Below, in pieces: positions 35,899 through 44,011 of a stretch of 64,000 bases of DNA (its first letter is position 1; each line of letters opens with the position of its first letter). Below the pieces are notes generated by a model. It made no database searches. It worked only from the letters and a program-made list of their open reading frames with translations, and was not told the DNA's origin. The position numbers were made by a program, and so were the translations under genes. The stretch comes from CALJDF01 sp038121105 (GTDB lineage Bacteria; Pseudomonadota; Alphaproteobacteria; SHVP01). The stretch covers positions 364,942 through 428,941 of the forward strand of contig JAYONB010000001.1 of the NCBI GenBank assembly GCA_038121105.1. The letters are read 5' to 3'.

Positions 35899-37065
35899 AT
35901 GAAAGAAGATACAAAAATCGTCCGCGCGGGACGTCATCCGGCGCAACACGGCGGCGCCGTGAATACGCCGGTCTATCACGTCTCGACCGTCCTGGTGGAT
36001 ACGCTCGAAGAGCTAGAGGGCCTGAGCAAACGCAAGCAGCCTCAGATGGCTTATGGCCGCCGGGGCACGCCGACCGTCTATGCATTCGAAGAAGCGGTTA
36101 CCGAGCTCGAAGGCGGCGCGGGCTGCGTCAGCTTTCCGTCCGGCTTGGCGGCCATTTCGGGCGCGCTGCTGACCTATGCGGAAACCGGCGCGCACTTTCT
36201 TGTTTCCGATAGCGCCTATGGGCCGACACGGCGGCTATGCGACACGTTGCTCGCGCGTCTTGGCGTGACGACCGAGTATTACGATCCGCTGATCGGTGGC
36301 GATATCACAAAACTCATGCGCGACAACACCAAGGTGGTGTTCACCGAATCGCCGGGGTCGTTAACGTTCGAGGTGCAAGACATTCCCGCCATCGCGGCGG
36401 CGGCCCACGAAGGCGGTGCCAAGGTGCTGATGGACAACACCTGGGCCTCGCCGATTTACTTCAAGCCGTTCGAGCATGGCGTCGATCTGTCGATCCAGGC
36501 GGCAACCAAATACATCGTCGGACATTCCGATGCGATGTTGGGCACCGTGACGGCGAATGACGCCTGCCTGCAGGCCTTGCAGGATACTTCGTACGGTTTG
36601 GGTTACGCCGCCGGGCCGGACGACCTTTACCTTGGGACGCGGGGCATTCGCACCATCGGTGTGCGCTTGCGCCAGCATATGGAGTCCGGTCTCAAAGTTG
36701 CGCGCTGGCTGCAAGAACGGCCCGAGGTGGTGCGCGTGATCCACCCTGCCCTGCCCGACGATCCCGGCCATGCGTTGTGGAAACGCGACTTCACCGGCGC
36801 TTGCGGGCTGTTCGCCTTCGTGATCGACAGCACGCCGCGTCCCACGCTTGAGGCAATGGTCAATCATTTCGAGCATTTTGGGATGGGTGCGTCGTGGGGC
36901 GGCTACGAAAGCCTATGCATGCCGACCTCGCCCGAAAAGATGCGCACCGCGACGACTTGGGAACCGGGCGGCCAAACCATGCGTATCCACGTCGGCCTCG
37001 AAGATGTCGACGACCTGATCGCCGACCTTGCAGCAGCCTTCGATCGGCGCAACGCCGCGATGTAA
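35899..37065 (+). CDS. metC: Cystathionine beta-lyase
   Basis: 388 residues of the Cys/Met-metabolism PLP family. The PLP Lys lies in QAATKYIVGHSDAMLG, and VSFPSGLAAISGALL and YGRRGTPT are family motifs; FTGACGLFAF and GASWGGYESL near the end favour the lyase (MetC) over gamma-synthase. It splits cystathionine to homocysteine, pyruvate and ammonia. Last gene of the sulfur cluster. Confidence 0.9.
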   Translation: MKEDTKIVRAGRHPAQHGGAVNTPVYHVSTVLVDTLEELEGLSKRKQPQMAYGRRGTPTVYAFEEAVTELEGGAGCVSFPSGLAAISGALLTYAETGAHFLVSDSAYGPTRRLCDTLLARLGVTTEYYDPLIGGDITKLMRDNTKVVFTESPGSLTFEVQDIPAIAAAAHEGGAKVLMDNTWASPIYFKPFEHGVDLSIQAATKYIVGHSDAMLGTVTANDACLQALQDTSYGLGYAAGPDDLYLGTRGIRTIGVRLRQHMESGLKVARWLQERPEVVRVIHPALPDDPGHALWKRDFTGACGLFAFVIDSTPRPTLEAMVNHFEHFGMGASWGGYESLCMPTSPEKMRTATTWEPGGQTMRIHVGLEDVDDLIADLAAAFDRRNAAM

Positions 37066-37075
37066 GTGCAGGTTG

Positions 37076-37095
37076 GCCCGACCGCGTTGTCGGGC
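37076..37095 (+). terminator. Hairpin after metC (possible terminator)
   Basis: A perfect 7-bp stem GCCCGAC/GTCGGGC with a 6-base loop, 11 bases after the metC stop. There is no U-tract, so intrinsic termination is doubtful. Confidence 0.4.
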
Positions 37096-37129
37096 GTAGA
37101 CTCTCCGTTCCTTCATGCAGAGTGACGCC

Positions 37130-37534
37130 ATGACCGATACCGCCGCCGACCAACTGCTTGCCGAGACCAAGTTTGATGCGAACGGTCTCGTCCCGGCGAT
37201 TGCGCAACAGCATGACACCGGCGAGGTGTTGATGATGGCGTGGATGAATGCCGACGCCATTCGCGAAACACTGTCTTCAGGACGGGTGTGTTATTGGTCG
37301 CGGTCGCGTGGTGGTTTGTGGAAGAAGGGCGAGACGTCGGGGCAAATCCAAACGCTCAAGGAACTTCGCCTGGACTGCGACGGCGATACGATCCTGGCGC
37401 TGGTCGACCAAACCGGCGTCGCCTGCCACACCGGGCGGCGCAACTGTTTCTATCGCGCGGTGCGGGGCGAGGCATTTTTTGAAATCGCCAGCGTCGAGAC
37501 CGATCCTAAGACGTTGTATCGCAACGACGCTTAA
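37130..37534 (+). CDS. hisI: Phosphoribosyl-AMP cyclohydrolase
   Basis: Third step of histidine synthesis (opens the ring of phosphoribosyl-AMP). 134 residues from ATG 37130; ATG 37115 is also possible. Metal sites are visible: DCDGD for Mg and C-x6-C in CHTGRRNC for Zn. It is a stand-alone HisI without a fused HisE domain and without other his genes here, as usual in alphaproteobacteria. Confidence 0.94.
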   Translation: MTDTAADQLLAETKFDANGLVPAIAQQHDTGEVLMMAWMNADAIRETLSSGRVCYWSRSRGGLWKKGETSGQIQTLKELRLDCDGDTILALVDQTGVACHTGRRNCFYRAVRGEAFFEIASVETDPKTLYRNDA

Positions 37535-37543
37535 ACGAACGCC

Positions 37544-38695
37544 CTACCCCGTACGTTTGCCGCCATGCGCCATAAGGTAGCCGCCGACGTGGTGGGTGTA
37601 GTTGCCCGCGCCATCATCGCTGCGGACGTGGACCGGGATCATATCCACGATCACCTCGTTATGACCAAAGCCAGCGTCTTGCATGACTTCGCGCAAGTCC
37701 ATGTCGTGCAATGTCCCGATAAAGGGTTCGGCGTTGTAATGCGTGTCCCAATCGGTGAGGTATTGGTCGAACGGATCCTTGTCGCCAAACGGCGGCACTT
37801 CGAGATGAAGGGCCATCCCGCCGGGACGTAGGAGGCGTCGGGACTCGGCCATGATGTTCCGCATCGCCTTGGACGAGGTTTCATGCAGGGCAATGTGCGA
37901 GACGATCAGATCGAAGGATTTATCGGGGTAATCGGTGCGTTCGGCGTTTTGTTGTGAGAAATGCACCGTCTTGCCGAGCGAGACCGCGCGTGAATGCGCG
38001 TAACGCAACATCGGCGCACCGACGTCGATGGCATGCACCTCTGCGTCGGGAAAGGCATCGACGTACGGCAGCGTCGAGTGACCCACGGCACACCCCATAT
38101 CGAGAATACGCAATGGTTTGAAGTCGGGATAGTTGGCCTGGAGGTGGCCCAATAAAGTGGTCCCGCACGACTCGTTGTAGGCCCCCATGCCGCCCATCAT
38201 GTAGAGATAGACGCCCCGGTCGTATAGCGCACCGGCGGAAACGTCGTCGGCGGCGGCATCGGTCGTGTAGTTGCCCGGCATGCAGTGAATGTCGACCGCC
38301 GTTACGTAGCGCGGGATGGGCAATTTCGGATCGAGGCGTAACGTGCCTTTTCCCTTCTTGTTCTCGGTTGCCCGCAGGTGGAGACCGTCAAAATCACGGT
38401 CGACGGTTGCACCGACCGAGTCCCACATCATCTCTTGCGTGGTGCGCATGAACGCGCTCCAGAACTGGTGATAGGGTTGCGCCACCATTGCTTTGCGCAC
38501 TTCTCCGCGCGACTTGGGTGCGCGGCCGTGTTCGCGCTCGAACGCTTTCTTCGCGGCACCCTCGTAGACCACCTTGTTGCCAGCGGTCACGGTACCGGTG
38601 ACGTGTTCGCGCAAACTTTTGGTGAATATCTGCCGCGTTTCCTCGTCGTGCGTGGACTGCGGCAGCATCGCATGCCGGGCTTGTGAAGACATCAT
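37544..38695 (-). CDS. SAM-dependent methyltransferase with N-terminal extension
   Basis: 383 residues. The class I methyltransferase core lies in the C-terminal 200 residues: motif I ILDMGCAVGHS (about 195), AIDVGAPML, and DLIVSHIALHE (motif IV). The first 170 residues, with a Lys-rich RKAMVAQPYHQFWSAF and MMWDSVG, are a distinct domain I do not recognise. Faces hisI tail to tail and is divergent from two cupin genes, with short inverted repeats in the 120-bp gap. Confidence 0.85.
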   Translation of the reverse strand: MMSSQARHAMLPQSTHDEETRQIFTKSLREHVTGTVTAGNKVVYEGAAKKAFEREHGRAPKSRGEVRKAMVAQPYHQFWSAFMRTTQEMMWDSVGATVDRDFDGLHLRATENKKGKGTLRLDPKLPIPRYVTAVDIHCMPGNYTTDAAADDVSAGALYDRGVYLYMMGGMGAYNESCGTTLLGHLQANYPDFKPLRILDMGCAVGHSTLPYVDAFPDAEVHAIDVGAPMLRYAHSRAVSLGKTVHFSQQNAERTDYPDKSFDLIVSHIALHETSSKAMRNIMAESRRLLRPGGMALHLEVPPFGDKDPFDQYLTDWDTHYNAEPFIGTLHDMDLREVMQDAGFGHNEVIVDMIPVHVRSDDGAGNYTHHVGGYLMAHGGKRTG

Positions 38696-38756
38696 GACAC
38701 CCCTTAGTTGTCTTTCCCTACCAGTATGTCAGAAACCGGTCCGCCCGCCCGAACTT

Positions 38757-38781
38757 CCCTGGTAGGTTGCGAAAACCAGGG
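38757..38781. repeat. Inverted repeat between methyltransferase and cupin genes
   Basis: CCCTGGT (38757-38763) and ACCAGGG (38775-38781) flank 11 bases; a further GCGAAAAACCTGG lies just downstream as an imperfect direct copy. In the divergent promoter region, so a regulator site is possible. Confidence 0.4.
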
Positions 38782-38815
38782 CTAGACTGCGAAAAACCTG
38801 GGGAGGACGACAATC

Positions 38816-39205
38816 ATGATTCCGAAAGACCACCGAGAATTTTACGAACTCGACATGGAGTCCGGCTGGGAAACGCCCGAAGGCTATCCGGAAGGGATCA
38901 AGCAGAAGATCCTGTCCGGCTCGCTGGACGAGAAGAACAAGACCGGTAGCCGCACACGTGTGCTGACGATCGCACCCGGCACCTACACCATCGAGCCCTT
39001 CGAGCACGAATACTGGGAAGAGGTCTTCCTTTTCCAAGGCGACTTACGCGTCGGCAACGACGCCCAGGGCAAAGGTGGAGAAACGTTCAAGGCGTTGACC
39101 TATGCGGTACGACCGCCGGGATCGCCCCATGGACCGGTGGCCAGCGACAATGGCTGCACCGTGTTTGAAATTCACTATTTCGACCCGGACGACCGTCCGG
39201 CCTAA
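38816..39205 (+). CDS. Cupin-fold protein, copy A
   Basis: 129 residues. A cupin barrel in outline: PFEHEYWEEVFLFQGDLRVG, then RPPGSPHGPVASDNGC. His and Glu at the metal positions (HEYWEE, SPHGP) are partly kept. GGGGAGGA ribosome site. Followed 30 bp later by a second cupin gene of the same length, suggesting a co-expressed pair; substrate unknown. Confidence 0.85.
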   Translation: MIPKDHREFYELDMESGWETPEGYPEGIKQKILSGSLDEKNKTGSRTRVLTIAPGTYTIEPFEHEYWEEVFLFQGDLRVGNDAQGKGGETFKALTYAVRPPGSPHGPVASDNGCTVFEIHYFDPDDRPA

Positions 39206-39235
39206 ACAAGACTTCAGACAAAAACGGAGAAGATC

Positions 39236-39625
39236 ATGAACGGACCCGCCGATCGCATCATGACGCCGATGGACGTGCTCTATCGCGCCAGCAAAGACAT
39301 TCCCGAAGAAGAAATCCATGCTGTTGAAGGCGCCGTCGAGCAAGGTGAGCTCAGCGTCAAAGTTTTGATGGTTACCGAAAACATGCTTGTGTTGCGGGCC
39401 TGGCGCGGCAAAGGCCTGATCGATCCGATCCACCAACATGACGACCACGAGTCGGTTGCGACGTTGGTATCGGGAAAACTGAAAATGCAAATCGGCGACG
39501 AGGAATTCATCGCTGGGCCGGGCGACGTGTGGCGTCATCCGCCGGGCGTGCCGCACTTCTCGGAAGCATTGGAAGAGTGCGTCCAGATCGAGATCAAATC
39601 GCCCGCCCGCAAGACCTGGACTTAG
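39236..39625 (+). CDS. Cupin domain protein, copy B
   Basis: 129 residues with a full cupin motif 1 (HQHDDHESVATLVSGKL) and motif 2 (PGDVWRHPPGVPHFSEAL), so a metal centre with three His and one Glu is likely. Often such small cupins bind or oxygenate small acids. Ends in a UUCG-loop hairpin. Confidence 0.9.
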   Translation: MNGPADRIMTPMDVLYRASKDIPEEEIHAVEGAVEQGELSVKVLMVTENMLVLRAWRGKGLIDPIHQHDDHESVATLVSGKLKMQIGDEEFIAGPGDVWRHPPGVPHFSEALEECVQIEIKSPARKTWT

Positions 39626-39637
39626 GCGAACTTTAAG

Positions 39638-39659
39638 CGCAGCCGCTTCGGCGGCTGCG
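39638..39659 (+). terminator. UUCG-loop hairpin after the cupin genes
   Basis: Perfect 9-bp stem CGCAGCCGC-TTCG-GCGGCTGCG starting 13 bases after the cupin stop. The following sequence (TGGTTGT) is only moderately U-rich. Probably ends the cupin transcript ahead of modA. Confidence 0.55.
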
Positions 39660-39669
39660 TGGTTGTACG

Positions 39670-39699
39670 GAGCGTTATATATCACGGTATATTACGCTC
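39670..39699. promoter_or_regulatory. ModE-type operator overlapping the modA promoter
   Basis: GAGCGTTATATA (39670-39681), six bases, then TATATTACGCTC (39688-39699): an inverted repeat with 11 of 12 positions matching, of the known ModE (molybdate repressor) form with TATA-rich half-sites. It ends one base before the modA ATG, and TATATT (39688-39693) is placed to act as a -10 box. Confidence 0.8.
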
Positions 39700-39700
39700 T

Positions 39701-40483
39701 ATGAGGGTTCTTCTATGTCTCGTCCTGGCAGCGCTTGCCTTGGTCGGCGTCGGGTTCACCCCAAGCCAGGCAAAGGCGCAATCCGTCCTGGTCTTCGCCG
39801 CCGCGAGCGCCGAGCCTGCCGTGCGCGCGGCGAGCGAGGGCTTTACGCGGGAGACCGGCATCGCCGTCACCGTTTCCGGTGCGGCAACCTCGGCCTTGGC
39901 GCAACAAATCGTCCGAGGGGCGCCCGCACAGCTTGTCGTCACGGCGCATCCGCGCTGGATGACCTATCTACAAGACCACGGCGCCGTGGAGGCCACGCGG
40001 CGTTTTGCGCTGCTCGGCAACGAACTCGTGTTGATTGCCCCCAAGAACGGCATAGGCTCGCTCGACCTCGCCAGCCCTTCGGCGCTGGCGAGTGCATTGG
40101 GAAATGACGGTCGCCTCGCCTTAGGCGACCCCAATCACGTACCCGCCGGGCTTTATGCCAAACAGGCACTGGTCGCGCTCGGCGCGTGGAACAGCGTCGC
40201 GCCGCGTCTCGCGCCGGCCGGCAACGTCGTGGCCGCCCTCGCCTTCGTCGCGCGGGGTGAAGCCCCCCTAGGCATCGTCTACCGGACCGACGCCGCGATG
40301 AGCGAGGCCGTTCGGATCGTCGGCACCCTGCCGGCGGACAGCCACGACGCCGTGCGTTACGACATTGCGCTTGTCGGTGCGGCGCCTGCCGACGCGGCGC
40401 GCGCCCTCCTCCGCTACCTTACGTCTCGCGACGCGCAGCCGACCTTCGAACGGTTCGGCTTTCGCTTCCTGCCCAGGTCGTGA
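39701..40483 (+). CDS. modA: Molybdate ABC transporter substrate-binding protein
   Basis: Periplasmic molybdate/tungstate binder, 260 residues. The start ATG 39701 gives a good signal peptide (LLCLVLAALALVGVG, cleavage near AKAQ). Family segments: VFAAASAEPAVRAA, GAATSALAQQI, LALGDPNHVPAGLYAKQAL, GIVYRTDA. No ribosome site lies upstream; the ModE palindrome occupies that space. Stop overlaps modB by four bases. Confidence 0.93.
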   Translation: MRVLLCLVLAALALVGVGFTPSQAKAQSVLVFAAASAEPAVRAASEGFTRETGIAVTVSGAATSALAQQIVRGAPAQLVVTAHPRWMTYLQDHGAVEATRRFALLGNELVLIAPKNGIGSLDLASPSALASALGNDGRLALGDPNHVPAGLYAKQALVALGAWNSVAPRLAPAGNVVAALAFVARGEAPLGIVYRTDAAMSEAVRIVGTLPADSHDAVRYDIALVGAAPADAARALLRYLTSRDAQPTFERFGFRFLPRS

Positions 40484-41181
40484 CCGTGCTTTCGCCCCTT
40501 GAACTCGAGATTATCGCGTTGTCGCTCCGGGTGGCGTTTTGGGCCGTGTTGTTCAGTTTGCCGTTGGCGATCGCCGCGGCCTGGCTTCTGGCGCGCACGA
40601 CGTTCCCCGGCAAGGTAATTGTCGATGGTGTGCTTCACCTGCCGTTAGTGGTGCCACCCGTTGTCGTGGGTTTCTCGTTGCTGGTTTTGTTCGGGCGCCA
40701 AGGTGCGATCGGGGGGGGTCTTTACGAGAATTTCGGCGTTTCTTTTGCCTTCGACTGGAAGGGCGCGGCACTGGCCGCCGGCGTCATGGCGTTTCCGCTG
40801 ATGGTGCGTGCCATCCGGTTGTCGATCGAGGCCATCGACCGGCGCCTTGAAACCGCGGCGCGCACCCTGGGCGCTAGCCCGCCTCGGGTCTTTGCGACGA
40901 TCACCCTACCGCTGGCATTACCTGGAATATTGGCCGGCACCGTGTTGGCGTTTGCGCGATCGTTGGGGGAATTCGGCGCCACGATCACCTTCGTCTCGAA
41001 CATTCCCGGAGAGACCCGGACGCTGCCGCTTGCCATCTTCACTCTGACGCAGAGCCCAGGCGCGCAGGACGCCATTTTGCGCCTCGTCTTGATCTCGATC
41101 GCGATCGCCTTAGGCGCACTCGTTCTTTCCGAGGTGTTGAGCCGACGCGTGACGGCCCGCATCCGGGGGGATGCGGCATGA
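40480..41181 (+). CDS. modB: Molybdate ABC transporter permease
   Basis: 233 residues, five or six transmembrane helices. The cytoplasmic EAA loop is ETAARTLGASPPRVFATITLP in outline, and FARSLGEFGATITF is the ModB signature. GTG start overlapping the modA stop (GTGA), and the end overlaps modC (ATGA): one operon. Confidence 0.95.
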   Translation: MTVLSPLELEIIALSLRVAFWAVLFSLPLAIAAAWLLARTTFPGKVIVDGVLHLPLVVPPVVVGFSLLVLFGRQGAIGGGLYENFGVSFAFDWKGAALAAGVMAFPLMVRAIRLSIEAIDRRLETAARTLGASPPRVFATITLPLALPGILAGTVLAFARSLGEFGATITFVSNIPGETRTLPLAIFTLTQSPGAQDAILRLVLISIAIALGALVLSEVLSRRVTARIRGDAA

Positions 41182-42263
41182 TCAGTGTCGCCGTAAGAAA
41201 ACGGGATGGCGATTTCGTCCTCGACGCTCGGTTCGAATCCAGCGCCGGCGTAACGGCGCTCTTTGGCGTATCGGGCGCCGGCAAGACTTCGATCGTCAAC
41301 GCCATCGCCGGCCTCGTCCGGCCCGACTGGGGCCGGATCACGGTTGGCAATGCGGTCCTTTTCGACTCCGACATGGGGGTGTTCCTGGCCCCCGAACGCC
41401 GCGGCGTCGGTTATGTGTTCCAAGAAGACCGGCTATTTCCCCACCTCGACGTGCGGCGCAACCTGCGTTACGGCAGTCGGCGTCGCGATGGTGCGCGCGA
41501 CGCGCCCGACTTTGACGCGATTGTCGAATTGTTGGGCCTCGATCGTTTGCTCGACCGCTTGCCGCATCGCTTGTCCGGCGGCGAAAAACAACGCGTGGCG
41601 ATCGGGCGGGCGGTCCTGTCCCACCCGCGCCTGTTGCTCATGGACGAGCCCCTGGCCAATTTGGACGCGGCGCGGCGTGACGAGATCTTGCCTTTTCTGG
41701 AAAAGATGTGCCGCGACCTCGCCGTGCCGATCATTTATGTCAGCCATGCGATCGACGAGATTACACGCTTGGCGGATACGCTCGTCGTTGTCGACGCCGG
41801 GAAAACGCTGGCGGTCGGGGCTGTGTCGGAGGTCACGACCCGTTTGGACATCGCCCCCCTTACCGACCGACGCGATGCGGGCACGGTGCTGGACGGCCGA
41901 ATCGAAAGTCACGACTCGACCTACCATTTGACGACGGTCTCGTTTCCGGGCGGACAACTGGTCGTCCCCGCCATTGGAGGAATCATCGGCGAGAAACTAA
42001 GGCTCAGAATTCAAGCGCGCGACGTCGCGATCGCGACCGATACGCCAAGCCACATCAGTACGTTGAACTGCCTCCCCGGCGTAATAACCGACATCGGGAT
42101 GCCGCGCCATGCCCATCAAGATATTCTGGTCGACGTAGGGATGCCGATCCTGGCTCGACTGACGTTGCGATCGGTGGCCGATCTCGGCCTTGCCCCGGGA
42201 CGGCAGGTCACGGCGCTAATTAAGTCCGTGGCCGTGGACCGGAATGCGGCGGCCGCCGACTAG
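41178..42263 (+). CDS. modC: Molybdate ABC transporter ATP-binding protein
   Basis: 361 residues. Walker A FGVSGAGKTS, signature LSGGEKQRVAIGRA, Walker B LLLMDEPLANLD, H-loop YVSHAIDE. The C-terminal part (about 295-355) is a Mop/TOBE domain that senses molybdate. Completes modABC; molybdenum would feed enzymes encoded outside this window. Overlaps a small lipoprotein gene tail to tail by four bases. Confidence 0.95.
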   Translation: MISVAVRKRDGDFVLDARFESSAGVTALFGVSGAGKTSIVNAIAGLVRPDWGRITVGNAVLFDSDMGVFLAPERRGVGYVFQEDRLFPHLDVRRNLRYGSRRRDGARDAPDFDAIVELLGLDRLLDRLPHRLSGGEKQRVAIGRAVLSHPRLLLMDEPLANLDAARRDEILPFLEKMCRDLAVPIIYVSHAIDEITRLADTLVVVDAGKTLAVGAVSEVTTRLDIAPLTDRRDAGTVLDGRIESHDSTYHLTTVSFPGGQLVVPAIGGIIGEKLRLRIQARDVAIATDTPSHISTLNCLPGVITDIGMPRHAHQDILVDVGMPILARLTLRSVADLGLAPGRQVTALIKSVAVDRNAAAAD

Positions 42264-42502
42264 GAGTTGATCGCGGTGCAGTCGCGTTCGCCGAGCGTCT
42301 CGGTGCAGCGCACGGTCGGGGCCGGCGGTTCGGCGGGCGGTGGCGGCACTTGGAAGAACTTCCCGACCTCGCCCGGCTGGGCACACCAAAAGGCCCGTTC
42401 GGGCGGTGCGCCGAACTCGGCGCCGCAGGAAAATGACGTCCCGCACCCGCTGAGCGCCAGGAATAATCCAACGAAGAAAAGACGCCGCGGGCGTTTCCGC
42501 AT
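42260..42502 (-). CDS. Small predicted lipoprotein
   Basis: 80 residues from ATG 42502, with GGAG about six bases upstream. A basic start (MRKRPRR), a hydrophobic stretch and the lipobox LALSGC give a lipidated Cys near 20. The mature part is Cys- and Pro-rich (four further Cys), with FQVPPPPAEPPAP as a flexible linker. No family recognised. Confidence 0.7.
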   Translation of the reverse strand: MRKRPRRLFFVGLFLALSGCGTSFSCGAEFGAPPERAFWCAQPGEVGKFFQVPPPPAEPPAPTVRCTETLGERDCTAINS

Positions 42503-42587
42503 AGGGCGCTCCACTGATACCGGTGACATTCGGATCAGCCTATCCGGACGTGGTTAAAGACGCGTTAAGGGCCCACGCGCGGAGGCG

Positions 42588-42830
42588 TCAGTCGTCGTCG
42601 TAGGCCTGGATCGGAATCACCTTGTCGATCACAAAGCCCTTGTCGGCGGGGTAGCGGATCTCAACTTTGCGTCGTGCCACATCGGCGTCGGCGGCTTCAA
42701 CTTCCTGGTAGTGGTTTTCGGCCCAGTCGTCGCTCAGGTCTTTGTGGCTTTCGTTTCGTTCCACCAATTTGCGAACAAGGCTGTTGTAAACCACCACTTC
42801 GAAACGATTTTTCTCTTTTCGCAACGGCAT
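42588..42830 (-). CDS. Small conserved-looking hypothetical protein
   Basis: 80 residues from ATG 42830. A basic, soluble protein: RFEVVVYNSLVRKLVE, then KDLSDDWAENHYQEVEA, and an acidic end AYDDD. It looks like a compact alpha/beta domain; no signal peptide, no family recognised. An upstream GTG/ATG at 42887 would add 19 residues of less convincing sequence. Confidence 0.6.
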   Translation of the reverse strand: MPLRKEKNRFEVVVYNSLVRKLVERNESHKDLSDDWAENHYQEVEAADADVARRKVEIRYPADKGFVIDKVIPIQAYDDD

Positions 42831-43079
42831 GGCCCCCAGCCGATCAGTGGACACCCGCGGTGTCCCCCTATCGCCCTTGAGGACCATGCTAGGCCCAATT
42901 TACGAGGTCACCAACTGTTCCGACCGACGACCGCGCCGGGACCCGCCCTGGCAAATCACGGAATAGCTACAAAATCTGGTAGAGCCACCCCCACCCTCAT
43001 GCTACATTCTGTGCTTGTATGAGGCAGCGAGAGCTCAAACTCGTCGTCAACGGGAAATGGTGGGCCTGAGTTCAACCAG

Positions 43080-44009
43080 GTGCAAATCATCGCAAACCAA
43101 CGCATGGGCATCGTTTTGACGCGCGAGTCGCGCCGTGGCCGCAGAATTCTGCTGGTTTCCGCGCTGCTCTTGGCCGTAGGCGGCTGTAACGCGATCGGCG
43201 GGGCCTTTTCATCGGTCAGTAGCTCGGTCAAAGGCGCGGTGTTTCCGGGCGGCGACGAACAAAACAGTGGTCGTTCCACGACCACCGCTCAAGCGGCGCC
43301 CGCACCGGCCGCGAGCAACAATGCGCCCGCGCCCCTAGGCAGCGGGACCTCGGACGAACGCATCGAACGCTTGGAGCAAGAGGTCACCGCCTTGCGGGCC
43401 GAACTAGCGCAACTCAAGCCCAGCATCGAACGCCTGGTCGGGATCGAAGGCGACATTCGAGTCCTGCTGACGCAGTTGTCGCGGTTGACCGGCCCGGACG
43501 GCGGTACGACCGAAACGGCGACAAACGAGGCCGAGACGGCCGAGACGGACACCGGTTCGGCAGCTGCACCGGCGCAGGCCCCTAACCCGCCGGCGCTTCA
43601 GCCGGTCGAACAAGCCCAGCCCGCCCCGGCGCCCGGCCAACCACAATCGTTGCGCCCGCTACAGCCCGTGCAAGCCGCAACGGCGGCACCGGCGCCGGCT
43701 GCGCCCACGCAACTCACCTCGATTTCGCCCTCGGTGGCACCAGCCGAACAAGTCAGCGTCCATCTTGCGTCATTCCGGGGACAGGATAGTGCGCGACAAG
43801 GTTGGCGCGAATTGCAGGCCACCCATAGCGACCTTTTGGGCGGGCTCGACTATCGCATCAGCCCGGTTCAGCTTTCGGGCGGCCGCGGCACGTTCTACCG
43901 CGTGAAGGCCGGCCCCTTCACCGATACGGCAAGTGCCGAGGAAATCTGCCGCTTAATGAAATCTCGTAACGCCTATTGCGTACTGTCGGACTTCACGGGC
44001 AACAAATAA
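43080..44009 (+). CDS. SPOR-domain lipoprotein facing the usher gene
   Basis: 309 residues. Lipobox LAVGGC (Cys36), a short coiled coil (SDERIERLEQEVTALRAEL, about 94-115), a long Ala/Pro/Gln-rich linker, and a C-terminal SPOR domain (about 230-305: VSVHLASFRGQDSARQGW, YRVKAGPF). SPOR domains bind denuded peptidoglycan. Its Cys290 and Cys300 form a C-x9-C pair that recurs in all three SPOR-like repeats of the usher-like protein, whose gene ends two bases away in convergent orientation. Likely an envelope tether working with that system. GTG start; ATG 43104 is possible. Confidence 0.82.
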   Translation: MQIIANQRMGIVLTRESRRGRRILLVSALLLAVGGCNAIGGAFSSVSSSVKGAVFPGGDEQNSGRSTTTAQAAPAPAASNNAPAPLGSGTSDERIERLEQEVTALRAELAQLKPSIERLVGIEGDIRVLLTQLSRLTGPDGGTTETATNEAETAETDTGSAAAPAQAPNPPALQPVEQAQPAPAPGQPQSLRPLQPVQAATAAPAPAAPTQLTSISPSVAPAEQVSVHLASFRGQDSARQGWRELQATHSDLLGGLDYRISPVQLSGGRGTFYRVKAGPFTDTASAEEICRLMKSRNAYCVLSDFTGNK

Positions 44010-44011
44010 CT

